Position numbers and translations under genes: made by a program. Source: JASGKO01 sp049840595 (GTDB taxonomy: Bacteria > Verrucomicrobiota > Verrucomicrobiia > Chthoniobacterales > Chthoniobacteraceae). Taken from it: DNA of 64,000 nt. The stretch lies in contig JASGKO010000042.1 in NCBI GenBank assembly GCA_049840595.1, forward strand, positions 186,001 to 250,000, read 5' to 3'. Shown here in pieces: positions 6,860 to 15,957 of the stretch (position 1 is its first letter; every line of letters starts with the position of its first letter). The notes under the pieces were generated by a model that saw nothing but the letters and a program-made list of their open reading frames with translations, had not been told where the DNA came from and searched no databases.

Positions 6860-8848
6860 ATGAACGGCTTTTGGCGCTCTGTCATTGGTGGGATGGAGAC
6901 CATGGATCTGGAAAAGGACTCTCTCATGAAAAACGGCCTGATTGAATTGCTCGAAAACCGGATCGCACCAGCCTCGCTCTACACTTACACGGATGTGGAT
7001 GGGGACCAGGTGACGATCAAGGCCAGCAAGGGGAATTTGCAGGCGGTGGGGGTGGTGAATCTTTCCGCAGGCCAGTTGCAATTGCTCGATCTCACGGATG
7101 CCAGTTTTACCGGGGCGGATATTACGTTCAAGGTGACGAAGGTCTCCGGTGGCGATGGCCTGGCCAATGTGGGCTATATCAACGCCAGCGGGCACACGCT
7201 GGGGAAGGTGGTGGTGGCGGGCGATCTGGGGCAGATTAACGCGGGGAACAATGATGGCCACGGCACGGCGATCCAGTTGCTTTCGGTGCAAAGCATGGGG
7301 GCCGCGCCAGGTGGCGGGAACGCGCAAAGCGACATCGTCGGCTCACTCGGGGCGCTGAAGGTGGCGGGCGATTTCTCCGGCCAGGTTTTTGTGGAAGGCA
7401 AGGGATGCGATATCAATTCGGTGAAGATTGGCGGTTCCCTGCTTGGCGGAAGTGGAGATTACAGTGGATACCTCTCCAGTGACGGAAATATCGGCACCGT
7501 CACGATCCAACACGATTTGCAAGGGGGCGATGGACAATGCAGCGGGATGATTAACAGCGGCGGAAACATTGGGACGGTGAAAATCGGCGGGAATCTTGCG
7601 GGCGGTACTAGCGGTGGCTTTTCCGGAGTCATTTTTAGCAACAAGAAGCTGGCCGGGGTGACCATCGGCGGCTCGGTCATCGGCACGGGCGCTGGCTACA
7701 CCGGCTACATATTCAGCTCGGAGAAAATGGGGAAAATCAAAATCACCGGCTCGGTGACAGGGATCGGCGATAACTCGGGCAGTATCAAAGGCACGCTAGG
7801 CATCACCTCGGTTTCCATCGGTGGCTCATTGAAAGGGGGGACTGGCGTCGAGAGCGGCGAAATCTCCGGCGATCGGGGAAAAATCGGCACCGTGGAAATT
7901 GGCGGGAACGTGGACGGCGGCGGCGGCGAAGATTCGGGGCATATTTACGGCTCCAGCCTGGGGAAAATCACCATTCATGGGTCAATCATCGGAGGAACCT
8001 CAAGATATACCGGGCTGATTGAAAGCATGCAGACAGCGGACTCGATCACCATTGACGGTTCCGTCGAAGGCGGGACTGGCGAGGAAAGCGGGGTAATCAA
8101 CTGCGATGGCGATATCGGCTCGATAAAAATCGGCGGTGATCTGCAAGGCGGGAGCATCAGCGGCACCGATTCGCTGGACGACTCCGGGACCATCACCAGC
8201 GTTTTTGGAAAGATCGCCAGCATCGCCATTGGCGGCTCGATCATCGCTGGCACGAACACCGGAACCGGCAGCCTCACGGACAACACCACGATTCATGCCA
8301 GCCAGGGGCTCGGCTCGCTCGATGTCAGCGGCAACATCAGCGGAAACGAACAGACGATGGTGGTGATCAGCGCTGATAAAACGGTGTCACAAAACGCAAC
8401 CATGGACGTGGCGATTCATAAAATCACCGTCGGCGGCAGCGTTGCTTATACCAATGTGCTGGCAGGCTACGGTTACGCATCAGGAATTCCCGGCATCAGC
8501 GCTCTGAACGGTGACGCGCAAATCGGCACGGTGATCGTGGGCGGCAACTGGCAGTCGAGCAGCATCGTGGCCGGGGCGACCAACACGGCTTCCGGCAACC
8601 AGAATTTCGGCGACAGCAACGACGCAGCGATCGCGACCGGCAATCCGAAGGTGCTCTCGAAGATCGCCACCATTGTCATCGGGGCCGGGGTTTCCGGGAC
8701 GCTGGGCAGCGGTGATTATTTTGGGATGGTGGCCGAAGAGATTGGGAACTTGAAGATCAACGGACAGAAGGTGGCGTTGGCGGCGGGGCCGGATAATGAC
8801 GACACGGTCATCGATGGGACGAATGATATGGCCGTGCACGAGGTGTAG
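6860..8848 (+). CDS. LEPR-type surface protein with beta-solenoid-like repeats
   Basis: The product is about 662 residues. Near the N-terminus is LIELLENRIAPASLYTYTD, a variant of the LEPRIAPA motif that opens many large exported Verrucomicrobiota/Planctomycetota proteins. From about residue 150 to 480 it is a chain of imperfect repeats of roughly 35-40 residues with the core 'I-x-x-V-x-I-G-G-x-(V/L)-x-G-G', Gly-rich and beta-forming, which suggests a right-handed beta-solenoid. There is no enzymatic motif. Alternative ATGs at 6902 and 6926 sit closer to the motif; I chose 6860 for its upstream GGGGAAAG. Surface structure or adhesion is the probable role. Confidence 0.75.
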   Translation: MNGFWRSVIGGMETMDLEKDSLMKNGLIELLENRIAPASLYTYTDVDGDQVTIKASKGNLQAVGVVNLSAGQLQLLDLTDASFTGADITFKVTKVSGGDGLANVGYINASGHTLGKVVVAGDLGQINAGNNDGHGTAIQLLSVQSMGAAPGGGNAQSDIVGSLGALKVAGDFSGQVFVEGKGCDINSVKIGGSLLGGSGDYSGYLSSDGNIGTVTIQHDLQGGDGQCSGMINSGGNIGTVKIGGNLAGGTSGGFSGVIFSNKKLAGVTIGGSVIGTGAGYTGYIFSSEKMGKIKITGSVTGIGDNSGSIKGTLGITSVSIGGSLKGGTGVESGEISGDRGKIGTVEIGGNVDGGGGEDSGHIYGSSLGKITIHGSIIGGTSRYTGLIESMQTADSITIDGSVEGGTGEESGVINCDGDIGSIKIGGDLQGGSISGTDSLDDSGTITSVFGKIASIAIGGSIIAGTNTGTGSLTDNTTIHASQGLGSLDVSGNISGNEQTMVVISADKTVSQNATMDVAIHKITVGGSVAYTNVLAGYGYASGIPGISALNGDAQIGTVIVGGNWQSSSIVAGATNTASGNQNFGDSNDAAIATGNPKVLSKIATIVIGAGVSGTLGSGDYFGMVAEEIGNLKINGQKVALAAGPDNDDTVIDGTNDMAVHEV

Positions 8849-8928
8849 GCGCGATAGAACACGCATCCGGGAGTCGAAATCGAACGCAGCAGGGCCGAAT
8901 TGAAGCACCTCTCGAAAGGAGTTTCCGA

Positions 8929-9018
8929 ATGGCAAGTCGAGCAACCGTAACCGCTTGGGAGAGAACTCCTGCAGAGTTCAGAGATTGGTTGATTGGTTCC
9001 CAGGGTAGGCACTCCTAG
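8929..9018 (+). CDS. Possible 29-residue small ORF
   Basis: ATG 8929 is preceded by AAAGGAG (8915-8921) at 7-base spacing, and the frame runs to TAG at 9016-9018. It encodes a short Arg/Trp-containing peptide beginning MASRATVTAW. The good ribosome site is the only support; the tail overlaps sequence that resembles a dispersed intergenic repeat. It may well not be a gene. Confidence 0.2.
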   Translation: MASRATVTAWERTPAEFRDWLIGSQGRHS

Positions 9019-9363
9019 CGTCGCACCAACCTTGGGCTGATAGAGGGAACGCCGTGGGCGTTCTTCCACGTTCGAATCGGAAGTTTATTTCGTGAAATGC
9101 TCTAAAAACGCGGGCCAGGCGAAAATGAAGCCGCCCCTTTTTCGGATTTTTCGCGCCTTTCGCGGACTCCACCTGCACTCCAGATCTTATTCTGCAGTTC
9201 TTTGGGAGACAATCATTACTCCGGTTTAATCTTTATTTTTTGAAAGACAATTTTATGCAGAATTGATAGCATTAGGCATCTCCAATTCCTCCCAGTTCTC
9301 AAGGCGTGCAGGAAAAATGGCGAGGATTGATTGTTATTGTTAAACAAACATTTCACACTCAAT
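9019..9363. other. Intergenic region with a hairpin, no other gene seen
   Basis: GAACGCC-GTG-GGCGTTC (9047-9063) is a perfect 7-bp hairpin inside a stretch (about 8998-9065) that looks like a dispersed GC-rich repeat. The rest is AT-richer and leads into the next LEPR gene. Confidence 0.4.
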
Positions 9364-12285
9364 ATGAAACCAATCCCCTCCTCCGTAGAAATTCTCGAAC
9401 CCCGGATTGCGCCCGCCACCATTTCCATCGTGGGCACATCTGGCAATGATGTATTGAAAGTGATTGCCACCAGTGCCGACTCCGGCACTTACCAGCTCAA
9501 TAACGATGCGGCCGTGGCCTTCACGGGCGTAACTCACTTTGCCTTTTCCGGCGGCGATGGTGACGATACCCTCATCATTGTCAACCCAACGGGCTCCGTC
9601 TTTGCGCCCGTGGACGGCATTGTCTATGCCGGCGAAAACAATGCCACGGCGGCGGGGGATTCCTTGATTTTGAAAGGCGGCGGCGGCGCCGCCTTCGGGC
9701 AACAGTGGGTGCTCGACACGACACCCGACTCGGGAACGCTCATCACGAGCGATGGAACGACGACGCAGACGATCCATTATTCCGGGTTGGAGCCGATCAC
9801 GGATACCGCAGCGGCCACTTCACTCACGGTGACCGGTACGAACGCGAATAACGCGATCAACTACGGTGCCGGAACGGTGGCCGGAGATGGCCTGGTCTCG
9901 GTGGACAACAATGAAACCATAGAGTTCGCAAATAAGACGACGCTGATCATCAATGCTTTGGCGGGCAGCGACACCATTAATCTCAACACCCCCACCACCA
10001 CACCCACGGGCCTCACCAGCATTACCGTCAATGGCGGCGACCCGACGACGGGCGACACGCTGATTGTGAATGGCCGGGTCAACGTCGCCGACGCATTTAC
10101 CTACACTCCGGCCACGAGCACGTCCGACACCGGGAGCGTGGCGATCACCGGCCTGCCCACGGTGAATTTCACGACGATGGAACACCTCGTCATCAACGGC
10201 CAGAACGGCGGCCCCGGCGGAACCGGCGATTCGCTCACCATCAACACCTCCAATCTCTCCTCCAGCCAAACCGAGATCCTGACGCCGGGAACCACGTTCG
10301 ACTCCGGCCATGTGGACTTCCGGGATCGCCCCGGTGGGGTGAATCCGGCCGCCACGTCGGTTGACTTTCTGGCGTTGGGCGTGGCTGGCAGCTTGAGCTT
10401 CACGGATAGCGGACGGTTCGACCAGTTGATTTATAACGGCACAGCGCTCAACGACACGTTCTCGGTGAACGCCTCGGGGCAGGTCACGTTGAACACGCAG
10501 ATCGCGGTCAACACGTCGTCCCTCACCGTGCTCACGCTCGCGGGCCTCGACGGCAACGACACCTTTAACATCGCCGGCAACCACAACCTGCCGTCAATCA
10601 TCATTCAGGGCGGCAATTCGTCCGGCTCGGATGTCGTGAACTTCAACGGGACAGGGGTGGCGGTGACCGTGAATCCAACCGCCGGGACCGTCGCCGAAAC
10701 GGGCTTCGGCACCGTCACCCTCTCGGGTATCGAAACGCTGAATGTGAATGCCTCCACAGGAGATATCTCCGTTTTAGGCACCGCCGGAGCGGACACCTTC
10801 TCGGTAACGCCCACGGGCACCAACACCGCATCCGTAGCACTGGCGGGGGTGAATCTGGCCATCAACACCAACAACAGCGGGGCGCTGATCATCGACTCGC
10901 AGGCGGGGAGTGGACTGGACGTGCTGCAAATCTACGGCAGCGATCTGGCGGACACCATCACCGCAGCGGCGTCCTCGGTCACCCTCACTGGGGGAGCGAC
11001 GGGCACGGTAACGATTGGCACCGGAATTGGCCGGCTCGATATCTACGCCCTCGGGGGCAACGATCATGTCGATCTCAGCGCCCTGGCCACCCTGCCGACC
11101 CGGATTTTCGGGGGCGATGGCAATGATTACATCATCGGCTCTGCGCAGGATGATTTGATTGATGGCGGCTCAGGCAGCGATGTCATCCACGGCGGAGGCG
11201 GCCACAACACGCTGCTCAACAACGGCCCATTCGGCTTCACCTCGCCCACGGCTTACGATGTGGGCAAACTGCCCAAAGGGGCCATCAGCGCCGATTTCAA
11301 CGGCGACGGCATTTCAGACCTCGCCATCGTCAACAGCGCCGCCGGCACCGTGAGCATCATGCTCGGCACGGCAACCGGGCGCTTCCTCGATCCCGTCAGC
11401 TTCTCCACCGGCGGCAAGCTGCCCAACAGCATCGCGGTCGGCGATTTCAATGGAGACAACCATCTCGATCTCGCGATTGCCAATGGCGGCAGCGGAACCG
11501 TGGCGATCCTGCTCGGCGATGGCACGGGCTCCTTCGGTGCGGCCAGCACTTTCAGCACCGGCAAAAAACCGCTGGCGATTCATACCGCCGATTTCAACAA
11601 CGACAACGTGCTCGACCTGGCCTTGATCTCCGGCAAAAACATCGTCCTGCTCACCGGGGTGGGAGATGGCACCTTTACCTCACCTCAGAAATTCGCCACG
11701 GGCGGAAATGGCACTGTGGATTTTGCGGTGGGCGACTTCAATAACGATACCTTCAACGACATCGTCACTGTCAATAAAGGGAGCGGTACCGTCAGCTTCC
11801 TGGCTGGCACTGGGACTGGCTTCAACGCTGCCAGCACCTTCAAAACCGGGCAAAGTCCAGTCGCCATCACCACCGGCGACTTCAATGGCGATGGAGCACT
11901 CGACCTCGCCGTGGCCAATGCGGCGAGCAAGTTTGTGAGCATCCTGCTCGGGAACGGAAGCTTGTCCGGCCCGCAATTCAACCTTCAGACCAAAATCGCG
12001 GCCGCCATTTCCCCCAGCTCCGGCGCGCTCGTTGCCGCCAACCTCAACGGCGATGGAATTACCGACCTCGCCCTCACCAATGCCACGACTGGACAAGTCA
12101 GCGTCTTCACCGGCCTCGGCACCGGCCTCTTTGCCGCACCGTTGAATTTCAGTCTCGGCGGCGATACGAAGATCATCCCCGGCTCCCTCGTCCTCGGCGA
12201 TTTTAACGGCGATGGCGCCACCGATCTGGCCGTGACCGTGACCGGGGCGAATGAGGTGAGCGTGCTGGAGCAGATTCCGGGGTGA
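9364..12285 (+). CDS. Large LEPR-type surface protein with RTX-like and FG-GAP repeats
   Basis: The product is about 973 residues from ATG 9364, which puts EILEPRIAPATIS within the first 20 residues. Many Thr/Gly/Asn-rich beta repeats follow. Around residues 575-620 are glycine/aspartate nonapeptide-like repeats (GGDGNDYIIG, DDLIDGGSGSDVIHGGGG), which bind calcium in RTX proteins. From about 640 to the end are at least six FG-GAP/VCBS repeats built on DFNGDGxxDLA, the Ca-binding loop of integrin-like propellers. It is an exported adhesin or matrix protein by inference. It lies in tandem with another LEPR-type protein. There is no PEP-CTERM or LPXTG tail. Confidence 0.85.
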   Translation: MKPIPSSVEILEPRIAPATISIVGTSGNDVLKVIATSADSGTYQLNNDAAVAFTGVTHFAFSGGDGDDTLIIVNPTGSVFAPVDGIVYAGENNATAAGDSLILKGGGGAAFGQQWVLDTTPDSGTLITSDGTTTQTIHYSGLEPITDTAAATSLTVTGTNANNAINYGAGTVAGDGLVSVDNNETIEFANKTTLIINALAGSDTINLNTPTTTPTGLTSITVNGGDPTTGDTLIVNGRVNVADAFTYTPATSTSDTGSVAITGLPTVNFTTMEHLVINGQNGGPGGTGDSLTINTSNLSSSQTEILTPGTTFDSGHVDFRDRPGGVNPAATSVDFLALGVAGSLSFTDSGRFDQLIYNGTALNDTFSVNASGQVTLNTQIAVNTSSLTVLTLAGLDGNDTFNIAGNHNLPSIIIQGGNSSGSDVVNFNGTGVAVTVNPTAGTVAETGFGTVTLSGIETLNVNASTGDISVLGTAGADTFSVTPTGTNTASVALAGVNLAINTNNSGALIIDSQAGSGLDVLQIYGSDLADTITAAASSVTLTGGATGTVTIGTGIGRLDIYALGGNDHVDLSALATLPTRIFGGDGNDYIIGSAQDDLIDGGSGSDVIHGGGGHNTLLNNGPFGFTSPTAYDVGKLPKGAISADFNGDGISDLAIVNSAAGTVSIMLGTATGRFLDPVSFSTGGKLPNSIAVGDFNGDNHLDLAIANGGSGTVAILLGDGTGSFGAASTFSTGKKPLAIHTADFNNDNVLDLALISGKNIVLLTGVGDGTFTSPQKFATGGNGTVDFAVGDFNNDTFNDIVTVNKGSGTVSFLAGTGTGFNAASTFKTGQSPVAITTGDFNGDGALDLAVANAASKFVSILLGNGSLSGPQFNLQTKIAAAISPSSGALVAANLNGDGITDLALTNATTGQVSVFTGLGTGLFAAPLNFSLGGDTKIIPGSLVLGDFNGDGATDLAVTVTGANEVSVLEQIPG

Positions 12286-12324
12286 GTCACTCCGGGCTGG
12301 CCAGTTCGATAGAAACGTCCGCTC

Positions 12325-14121
12325 TTAGTTCGATTTCAGCACTTCGATGAAGGCTTCCTGCGGGATGTTGACGCGACCGATGCTCTTCATGCGCTTTTTG
12401 CCTTCCTTCTGCTTCTCAAGGAGCTTGCGCTTGCGGCTGATGTCGCCGCCATAGCACTTGGCGGTGACGTCTTTGCGCATGGCGCTCACGCTTTCGCGGG
12501 CGATGATCTTGCCGCCGATCGCGGCCTGGATGGCGACCTGGTAGAGCTGGGTGGGGATGACTTCCTTGAGCTTGGCGGCGAGCTGGCGGCCGCGGGACTC
12601 AGCCTTTTCACGGTGGACGATGCTGGAAAAGGCGTCCACGGGCTCGCCGTTGACGAGGATGTCGAGCTTCACCAGCTTGTCCGCGCGGTGGCCAGCGTGC
12701 TCATAGTCCATCGAGCCGTAGCCACGGGTGATGCTCTTGATCTTGTCGTTGAAGTCCACGAGGATTTCGGCGAGCGGGAGGATGGTGGTGAGCATCACGC
12801 GCTTGGTATCGAGCGACTCGGTGTGGTCGAGGATGCCGCGCTTGTCCATGATGAGCTGCATGAGCGGCGAGATGTACTCGTTGGGCACCATGATGAAGCA
12901 CTTCACGATCGGCTCGCGGATCTCCTGGATGACGCTGAAATCGGGCAGAAACTCGGGGTTGTCCACGTGGAGCAACTCGCCATTGGTCTTGAGCACCTCG
13001 TAGATGACGCTCGGGTAGGTGGCGATGATGTCCATGTGGTACTCGCGGCGCAGACGCTCGAGGATGATCTCCATGTGGAGGAGGCCGAGGAAGCCGCAAC
13101 GGAAGCCGAAGCCAAGGGCAACGGAGCTTTCCGCCTGGAAGACGAAGGACGAATCGTTGAGCTGGAGCTTGCCCATCGCGGCCTTCAGGTGCTCGAAATC
13201 CGCGGTGTTGATCGGATAGACGCCGCTGAAAACCATCGGCTGCACGACCTGGAAGCCGGGCAACGGCTCAAGCGCGGGCTGGAAGGTGCCGGTGAGGGTG
13301 TCACCGATCTTGATCTCAGCGGTCGATTTGATATTGGCGATGACATAGCCGGTGTCGCCTGCTTCGAGCTTGTCCACGGCCTGCATTTTGGGGCGGAAGA
13401 CGCCGACTTCCTTCACTTCGTAGGGGCGGTTGTTGCTCATCATCTTCACGCCGTCGCCGGCTTTGATGGAGCCGCTCATCATACGGACGTAGGTGACGAC
13501 ACCGCGATAGGTGTCGAAGGTGGAGTCGAAGACGAGGGCGCGGATGCGTTCGTCGTCCCACTGCTTCGGCGGCGGGATGCGCTCGATCACGGCCTCGAGA
13601 ATTTCCTCGATGCCGATCCCGGCCTTCGCGCTGGCAAGGAGAGCTTCATCGCCGGGGATGGCTAGGATTTCCTCAAGCTGCTTTTTGACGGTGGGGATGT
13701 CGGAATTCGGCAGGTCGATCTTGTTAATGACCGGGATGGTGGCGAGGCCCTGGTTATTGGCAAGGTGAACGGTGGCGACCGTTTGCGCCTCAACGCCCTG
13801 GGCGGCATCCACGATCACCAGCGCGCCTTCGCAGGCGGCGAGGGAGCGGGAGACTTCGTAGGCGAAGTCCACGTGACCGGGGGTGTCGAGCAGGTTCAGC
13901 TTATAGGTCTTGCCGTTCTTCGCCTTATAGCGCATCGCGACCGGGTGCATCTTGATCGTGATCCCGCGCTCGCGCTCCAAATCCATCGCATCCAGATGCT
14001 GATCCTGCGCCTCACGGTCGGCAATGGTGCCGGTGACCTGCAACAGGCGGTCGGAAAGCGTGGTCTTTCCGTGATCAATATGGGCAATGATGCAAAAATT
14101 GCGGGTGAGTTCGATGGACAT
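12325..14121 (-). CDS. lepA: Elongation factor 4 (LepA)
   Basis: The product has 598 residues, the normal EF4 length, and no frame break. The GTPase motifs are intact: G1 AHIDHGKTT near the start, G3 DTPGHVDFAYE, and G4 NKIDLP. The EF4-specific C-terminal domain is present (GYGSMDYEHAGHRADKLVKL, ending near RKRKLLEKQKEGKKRMK). EF4 back-translocates stalled ribosomes and is membrane-associated under some conditions. The gene lies alone, convergent with the LEPR gene that ends 39 bases away. Confidence 0.97.
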   Translation of the reverse strand: MSIELTRNFCIIAHIDHGKTTLSDRLLQVTGTIADREAQDQHLDAMDLERERGITIKMHPVAMRYKAKNGKTYKLNLLDTPGHVDFAYEVSRSLAACEGALVIVDAAQGVEAQTVATVHLANNQGLATIPVINKIDLPNSDIPTVKKQLEEILAIPGDEALLASAKAGIGIEEILEAVIERIPPPKQWDDERIRALVFDSTFDTYRGVVTYVRMMSGSIKAGDGVKMMSNNRPYEVKEVGVFRPKMQAVDKLEAGDTGYVIANIKSTAEIKIGDTLTGTFQPALEPLPGFQVVQPMVFSGVYPINTADFEHLKAAMGKLQLNDSSFVFQAESSVALGFGFRCGFLGLLHMEIILERLRREYHMDIIATYPSVIYEVLKTNGELLHVDNPEFLPDFSVIQEIREPIVKCFIMVPNEYISPLMQLIMDKRGILDHTESLDTKRVMLTTILPLAEILVDFNDKIKSITRGYGSMDYEHAGHRADKLVKLDILVNGEPVDAFSSIVHREKAESRGRQLAAKLKEVIPTQLYQVAIQAAIGGKIIARESVSAMRKDVTAKCYGGDISRKRKLLEKQKEGKKRMKSIGRVNIPQEAFIEVLKSN

Positions 14122-14240
14122 GGCTAAGGCCCGCGCTGCAACTCATTCCGAGGCATGGCGGGTGGGGAATATGCGGGCAGGACGGGGTTCGGTCAACTGT
14201 TTCGCTTACAGGCAACCAACCAAGAAGCCGGAAAAATTAG

Positions 14241-14270
14241 CCACAGAGGACACAGAGATCGCGGAGAAGA
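14241..14270. repeat. Dispersed 'CCACAGAGGACACAGAG' repeat copy
   Basis: This short purine-rich copy (CCACAGAGGACACAGAGATC) belongs to a family of degenerate 9-12-base-period repeats seen at several other intergenic places in the window. Confidence 0.5.
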
Positions 14271-14290
14271 ATGAAGACCGTCGGAAATCA

Positions 14291-14548
14291 TCAATCATAG
14301 TGAAACCTGCATTGCATGATGAGCAGGCGTTCGCCTTCGACTCGATAGATCAGCCGATGCTCGCCGGTAATTCTTCGCGACCACCATCCTTGCAGATTGT
14401 TCTTCAACGGCTCGGGCTTGCCAATGCCGAAGAAGGGATTTTGTTGCGCGTCCCGGATCAGTTCATTGACGCGCTGGAGAATTTTGCGGTCGGTTTCCTG
14501 CCAATGGAGGTAATCCTTCCAGCCATTGGGCAGCCAGGTCAGTCGCAT
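14291..14548 (-). CDS. yoeB: YoeB-family mRNA interferase toxin
   Basis: The product has 85 residues, typical of YoeB. Family features are visible: the WKDYLHWQETDRKILQRVNE helix, then GIGKPEPLKNNLQGWWSRRI, HRLIYRV, and the C-terminal CRFHYD with the catalytic His-Tyr region. YoeB cleaves mRNA on the ribosome and is neutralised by YefM. The gene overlaps the antitoxin gene by 10 bases, so they are co-translated. Confidence 0.93.
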   Translation of the reverse strand: MRLTWLPNGWKDYLHWQETDRKILQRVNELIRDAQQNPFFGIGKPEPLKNNLQGWWSRRITGEHRLIYRVEGERLLIMQCRFHYD

Positions 14549-14790
14549 AGCTCACCCGGCTGGATCTTGCCGGCGGCGTAATCCTCCAAGCTCTGCTGGA
14601 TCTGCGTCGCATTCGCTTTCGTGGAGTAAAGATGCAGCGTGGTTTCCATCGCCTCATACTCTTCGATCGCCAGCATCACGACTTTACCGGCTCCATTTCG
14701 GGTAATGGTGATTGGCTCCCGGTCCCGAGCTGCCATTTCCATGAGACTGGCCAGCTGGTTTCGCGCTTCCGTGTAATTGACCGTTTGCAT
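14539..14790 (-). CDS. yefM: YefM/Phd-family antitoxin
   Basis: The product has 83 residues from ATG 14790 (an in-frame GTG at 14805 would add five). The N-terminus MQTVNYTEARNQLASLMEMA is the Phd/YefM DNA-binding fold, followed by EPITITRNGAGKVVMLAIEEYEAMET. The C-terminal part binds and neutralises the toxin. It is the first gene of the pair and overlaps yoeB. It probably represses the operon through the palindrome 16 bases upstream. Confidence 0.93.
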   Translation of the reverse strand: MQTVNYTEARNQLASLMEMAARDREPITITRNGAGKVVMLAIEEYEAMETTLHLYSTKANATQIQQSLEDYAAGKIQPGELCD

Positions 14791-14805
14791 AGCCATCCAT
14801 CCCAC

Positions 14806-14825
14806 ATTGACAGAATTCTGTCAAT
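14806..14825. promoter_or_regulatory. 20-bp perfect palindrome, yefM-yoeB operator
   Basis: Two ATTGACAGAA arms face each other with no spacer. The site lies just upstream of the antitoxin start, where YefM/Phd proteins bind, and each arm contains a TTGACA that could serve as a -35 element. Confidence 0.7.
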
Positions 14826-14903
14826 TTACCCCGAGGCGCTAAAACGCCGAGTCCGCGAAAATCCCCAAACTTTTTCCTAGCCAGCGGGCCGAAGTGGAGC
14901 TAA

Positions 14904-15812
14904 ATGCACACTCCCTTTGTTTCAATGACGACGACGGTAACGAACACATTACGACTTGGCTTGCCCTCCGGCAGTTTGCAGGAGGCCACCTTTGCCTTGT
15001 TTGCGCGCGCTGGTTTCACGATCAGCGGGGCCAGCCGTTCTTACAAGCCGTCCATTGACGATCCGGATATGACCGTCCGCCTGCTGCGCGCTCAGGAACT
15101 GAGCCGCTATGTGGAGCATGGTTTCCTGGATTGCGGCCTCACGGGGGCCGACTGGATCGAGGACAATGGCTCGGACGTGGTGTCGCTGGCGGAACTGACC
15201 TTCAGCAAGGTAAGCTCGAAGCCCACCCGCTGGATCATTGCCGTGCCGGAAGACTCGCCGATTCAATCGGTGCAGGATCTTCAGGGCAAGGTGATCGCCA
15301 CCGAGGCGGTGAATCTCACCCGCCGTTTCCTTGAGAAACACGGCGTAAAGGCCGAAATCGAATTTAGCTGGGGCGCAACTGAAGTGAAAGTGCCCGATCT
15401 GGTGGACGCCATCGTGGACGTCACGGAAACCGGCTCCTCGCTGCGCGCGAACAAGCTGCGCATCCTGGAGACGATCATGACCTCCTCGCCGCAGTTCATT
15501 GCGAACAAGGCGGCGCTGGCCGATCCCTGGAAGAAAGAAAAGATTGATAACCTCGTCATGCTCCTGCAGGGCGCTTATGCGGCCCGGGATAAAGTGGGCT
15601 TGAAGATGAATATCGAAGAAGCGCGGATGCAGGAACTGCTCTCCACGCTGCCCTCCCTCCGTAATCCGACCGTGTCGCAACTCGCGACGCCGGGCTGGGT
15701 CGCGGTGGAAACGGTGATCGATGAAAAGGTCGTCCGCGAGATGATTCCCCAATTAAAGGCTCTCGGCGCGGAAGGCATCATCGAGTATCCGCTCAACAAA
15801 GTTGTTTATTAA
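14904..15812 (+). CDS. hisG: ATP phosphoribosyltransferase, long form
   Basis: HisG catalyses the first step of histidine synthesis, joining PRPP and ATP. At 302 residues it is the long, hexameric form with the C-terminal ACT-like regulatory domain (from about 225: IEEARMQELLSTLPSLRNPT). Catalytic-domain signatures include LRLGLPSGSLQEAT, FLDCGLTGADWIEDNG and the PRPP loop region DVTETGSSLRANKL. It needs no HisZ partner. ATG 14904 has GGAG 4 bases upstream; ATG 14925 is possible. No other his genes are adjacent. Confidence 0.96.
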   Translation: MHTPFVSMTTTVTNTLRLGLPSGSLQEATFALFARAGFTISGASRSYKPSIDDPDMTVRLLRAQELSRYVEHGFLDCGLTGADWIEDNGSDVVSLAELTFSKVSSKPTRWIIAVPEDSPIQSVQDLQGKVIATEAVNLTRRFLEKHGVKAEIEFSWGATEVKVPDLVDAIVDVTETGSSLRANKLRILETIMTSSPQFIANKAALADPWKKEKIDNLVMLLQGAYAARDKVGLKMNIEEARMQELLSTLPSLRNPTVSQLATPGWVAVETVIDEKVVREMIPQLKALGAEGIIEYPLNKVVY

Positions 15813-15835
15813 CCGGTAGGTACACCACCTCACGT

Positions 15836-15940
15836 ATGGGTTCATTAAAGAAGACACGCAAAGCGAAAATCGCCAAACACAAACGCCGCAAGCGGATGAA
15901 GGAAAACCGCCACAAGAAGCGTTTGCGCTACAAGTCCTAA
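15836..15940 (+). CDS. Tiny basic AURKAIP1/COX24-like protein
   Basis: The product has 34 residues, and 20 of them are Lys, Arg or His: MGSLKKTRKAKIAKHKRRKR then MKENRHKKRLRYKS. The pattern K-I-x-K-H-K-x-R-K-R-x-K-x-x-R-H-K is that of the COX24/AURKAIP1 C-terminal domain, also known in bacteria as a very small ribosome-associated basic protein. It starts 23 bases after hisG and is co-directional with it. Ribosomal or RNA association is inferred from composition and family. Confidence 0.75.
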   Translation: MGSLKKTRKAKIAKHKRRKRMKENRHKKRLRYKS

Positions 15941-15957
15941 GGGCTATTTTCCCCGGC

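Noticed and set aside
12613..13665. Plus-strand 350-codon frame opposite lepA
   Set aside because: The lepA frame is full length with all EF4 motifs; the opposite frame is a shadow rich in Asp/His/Leu.
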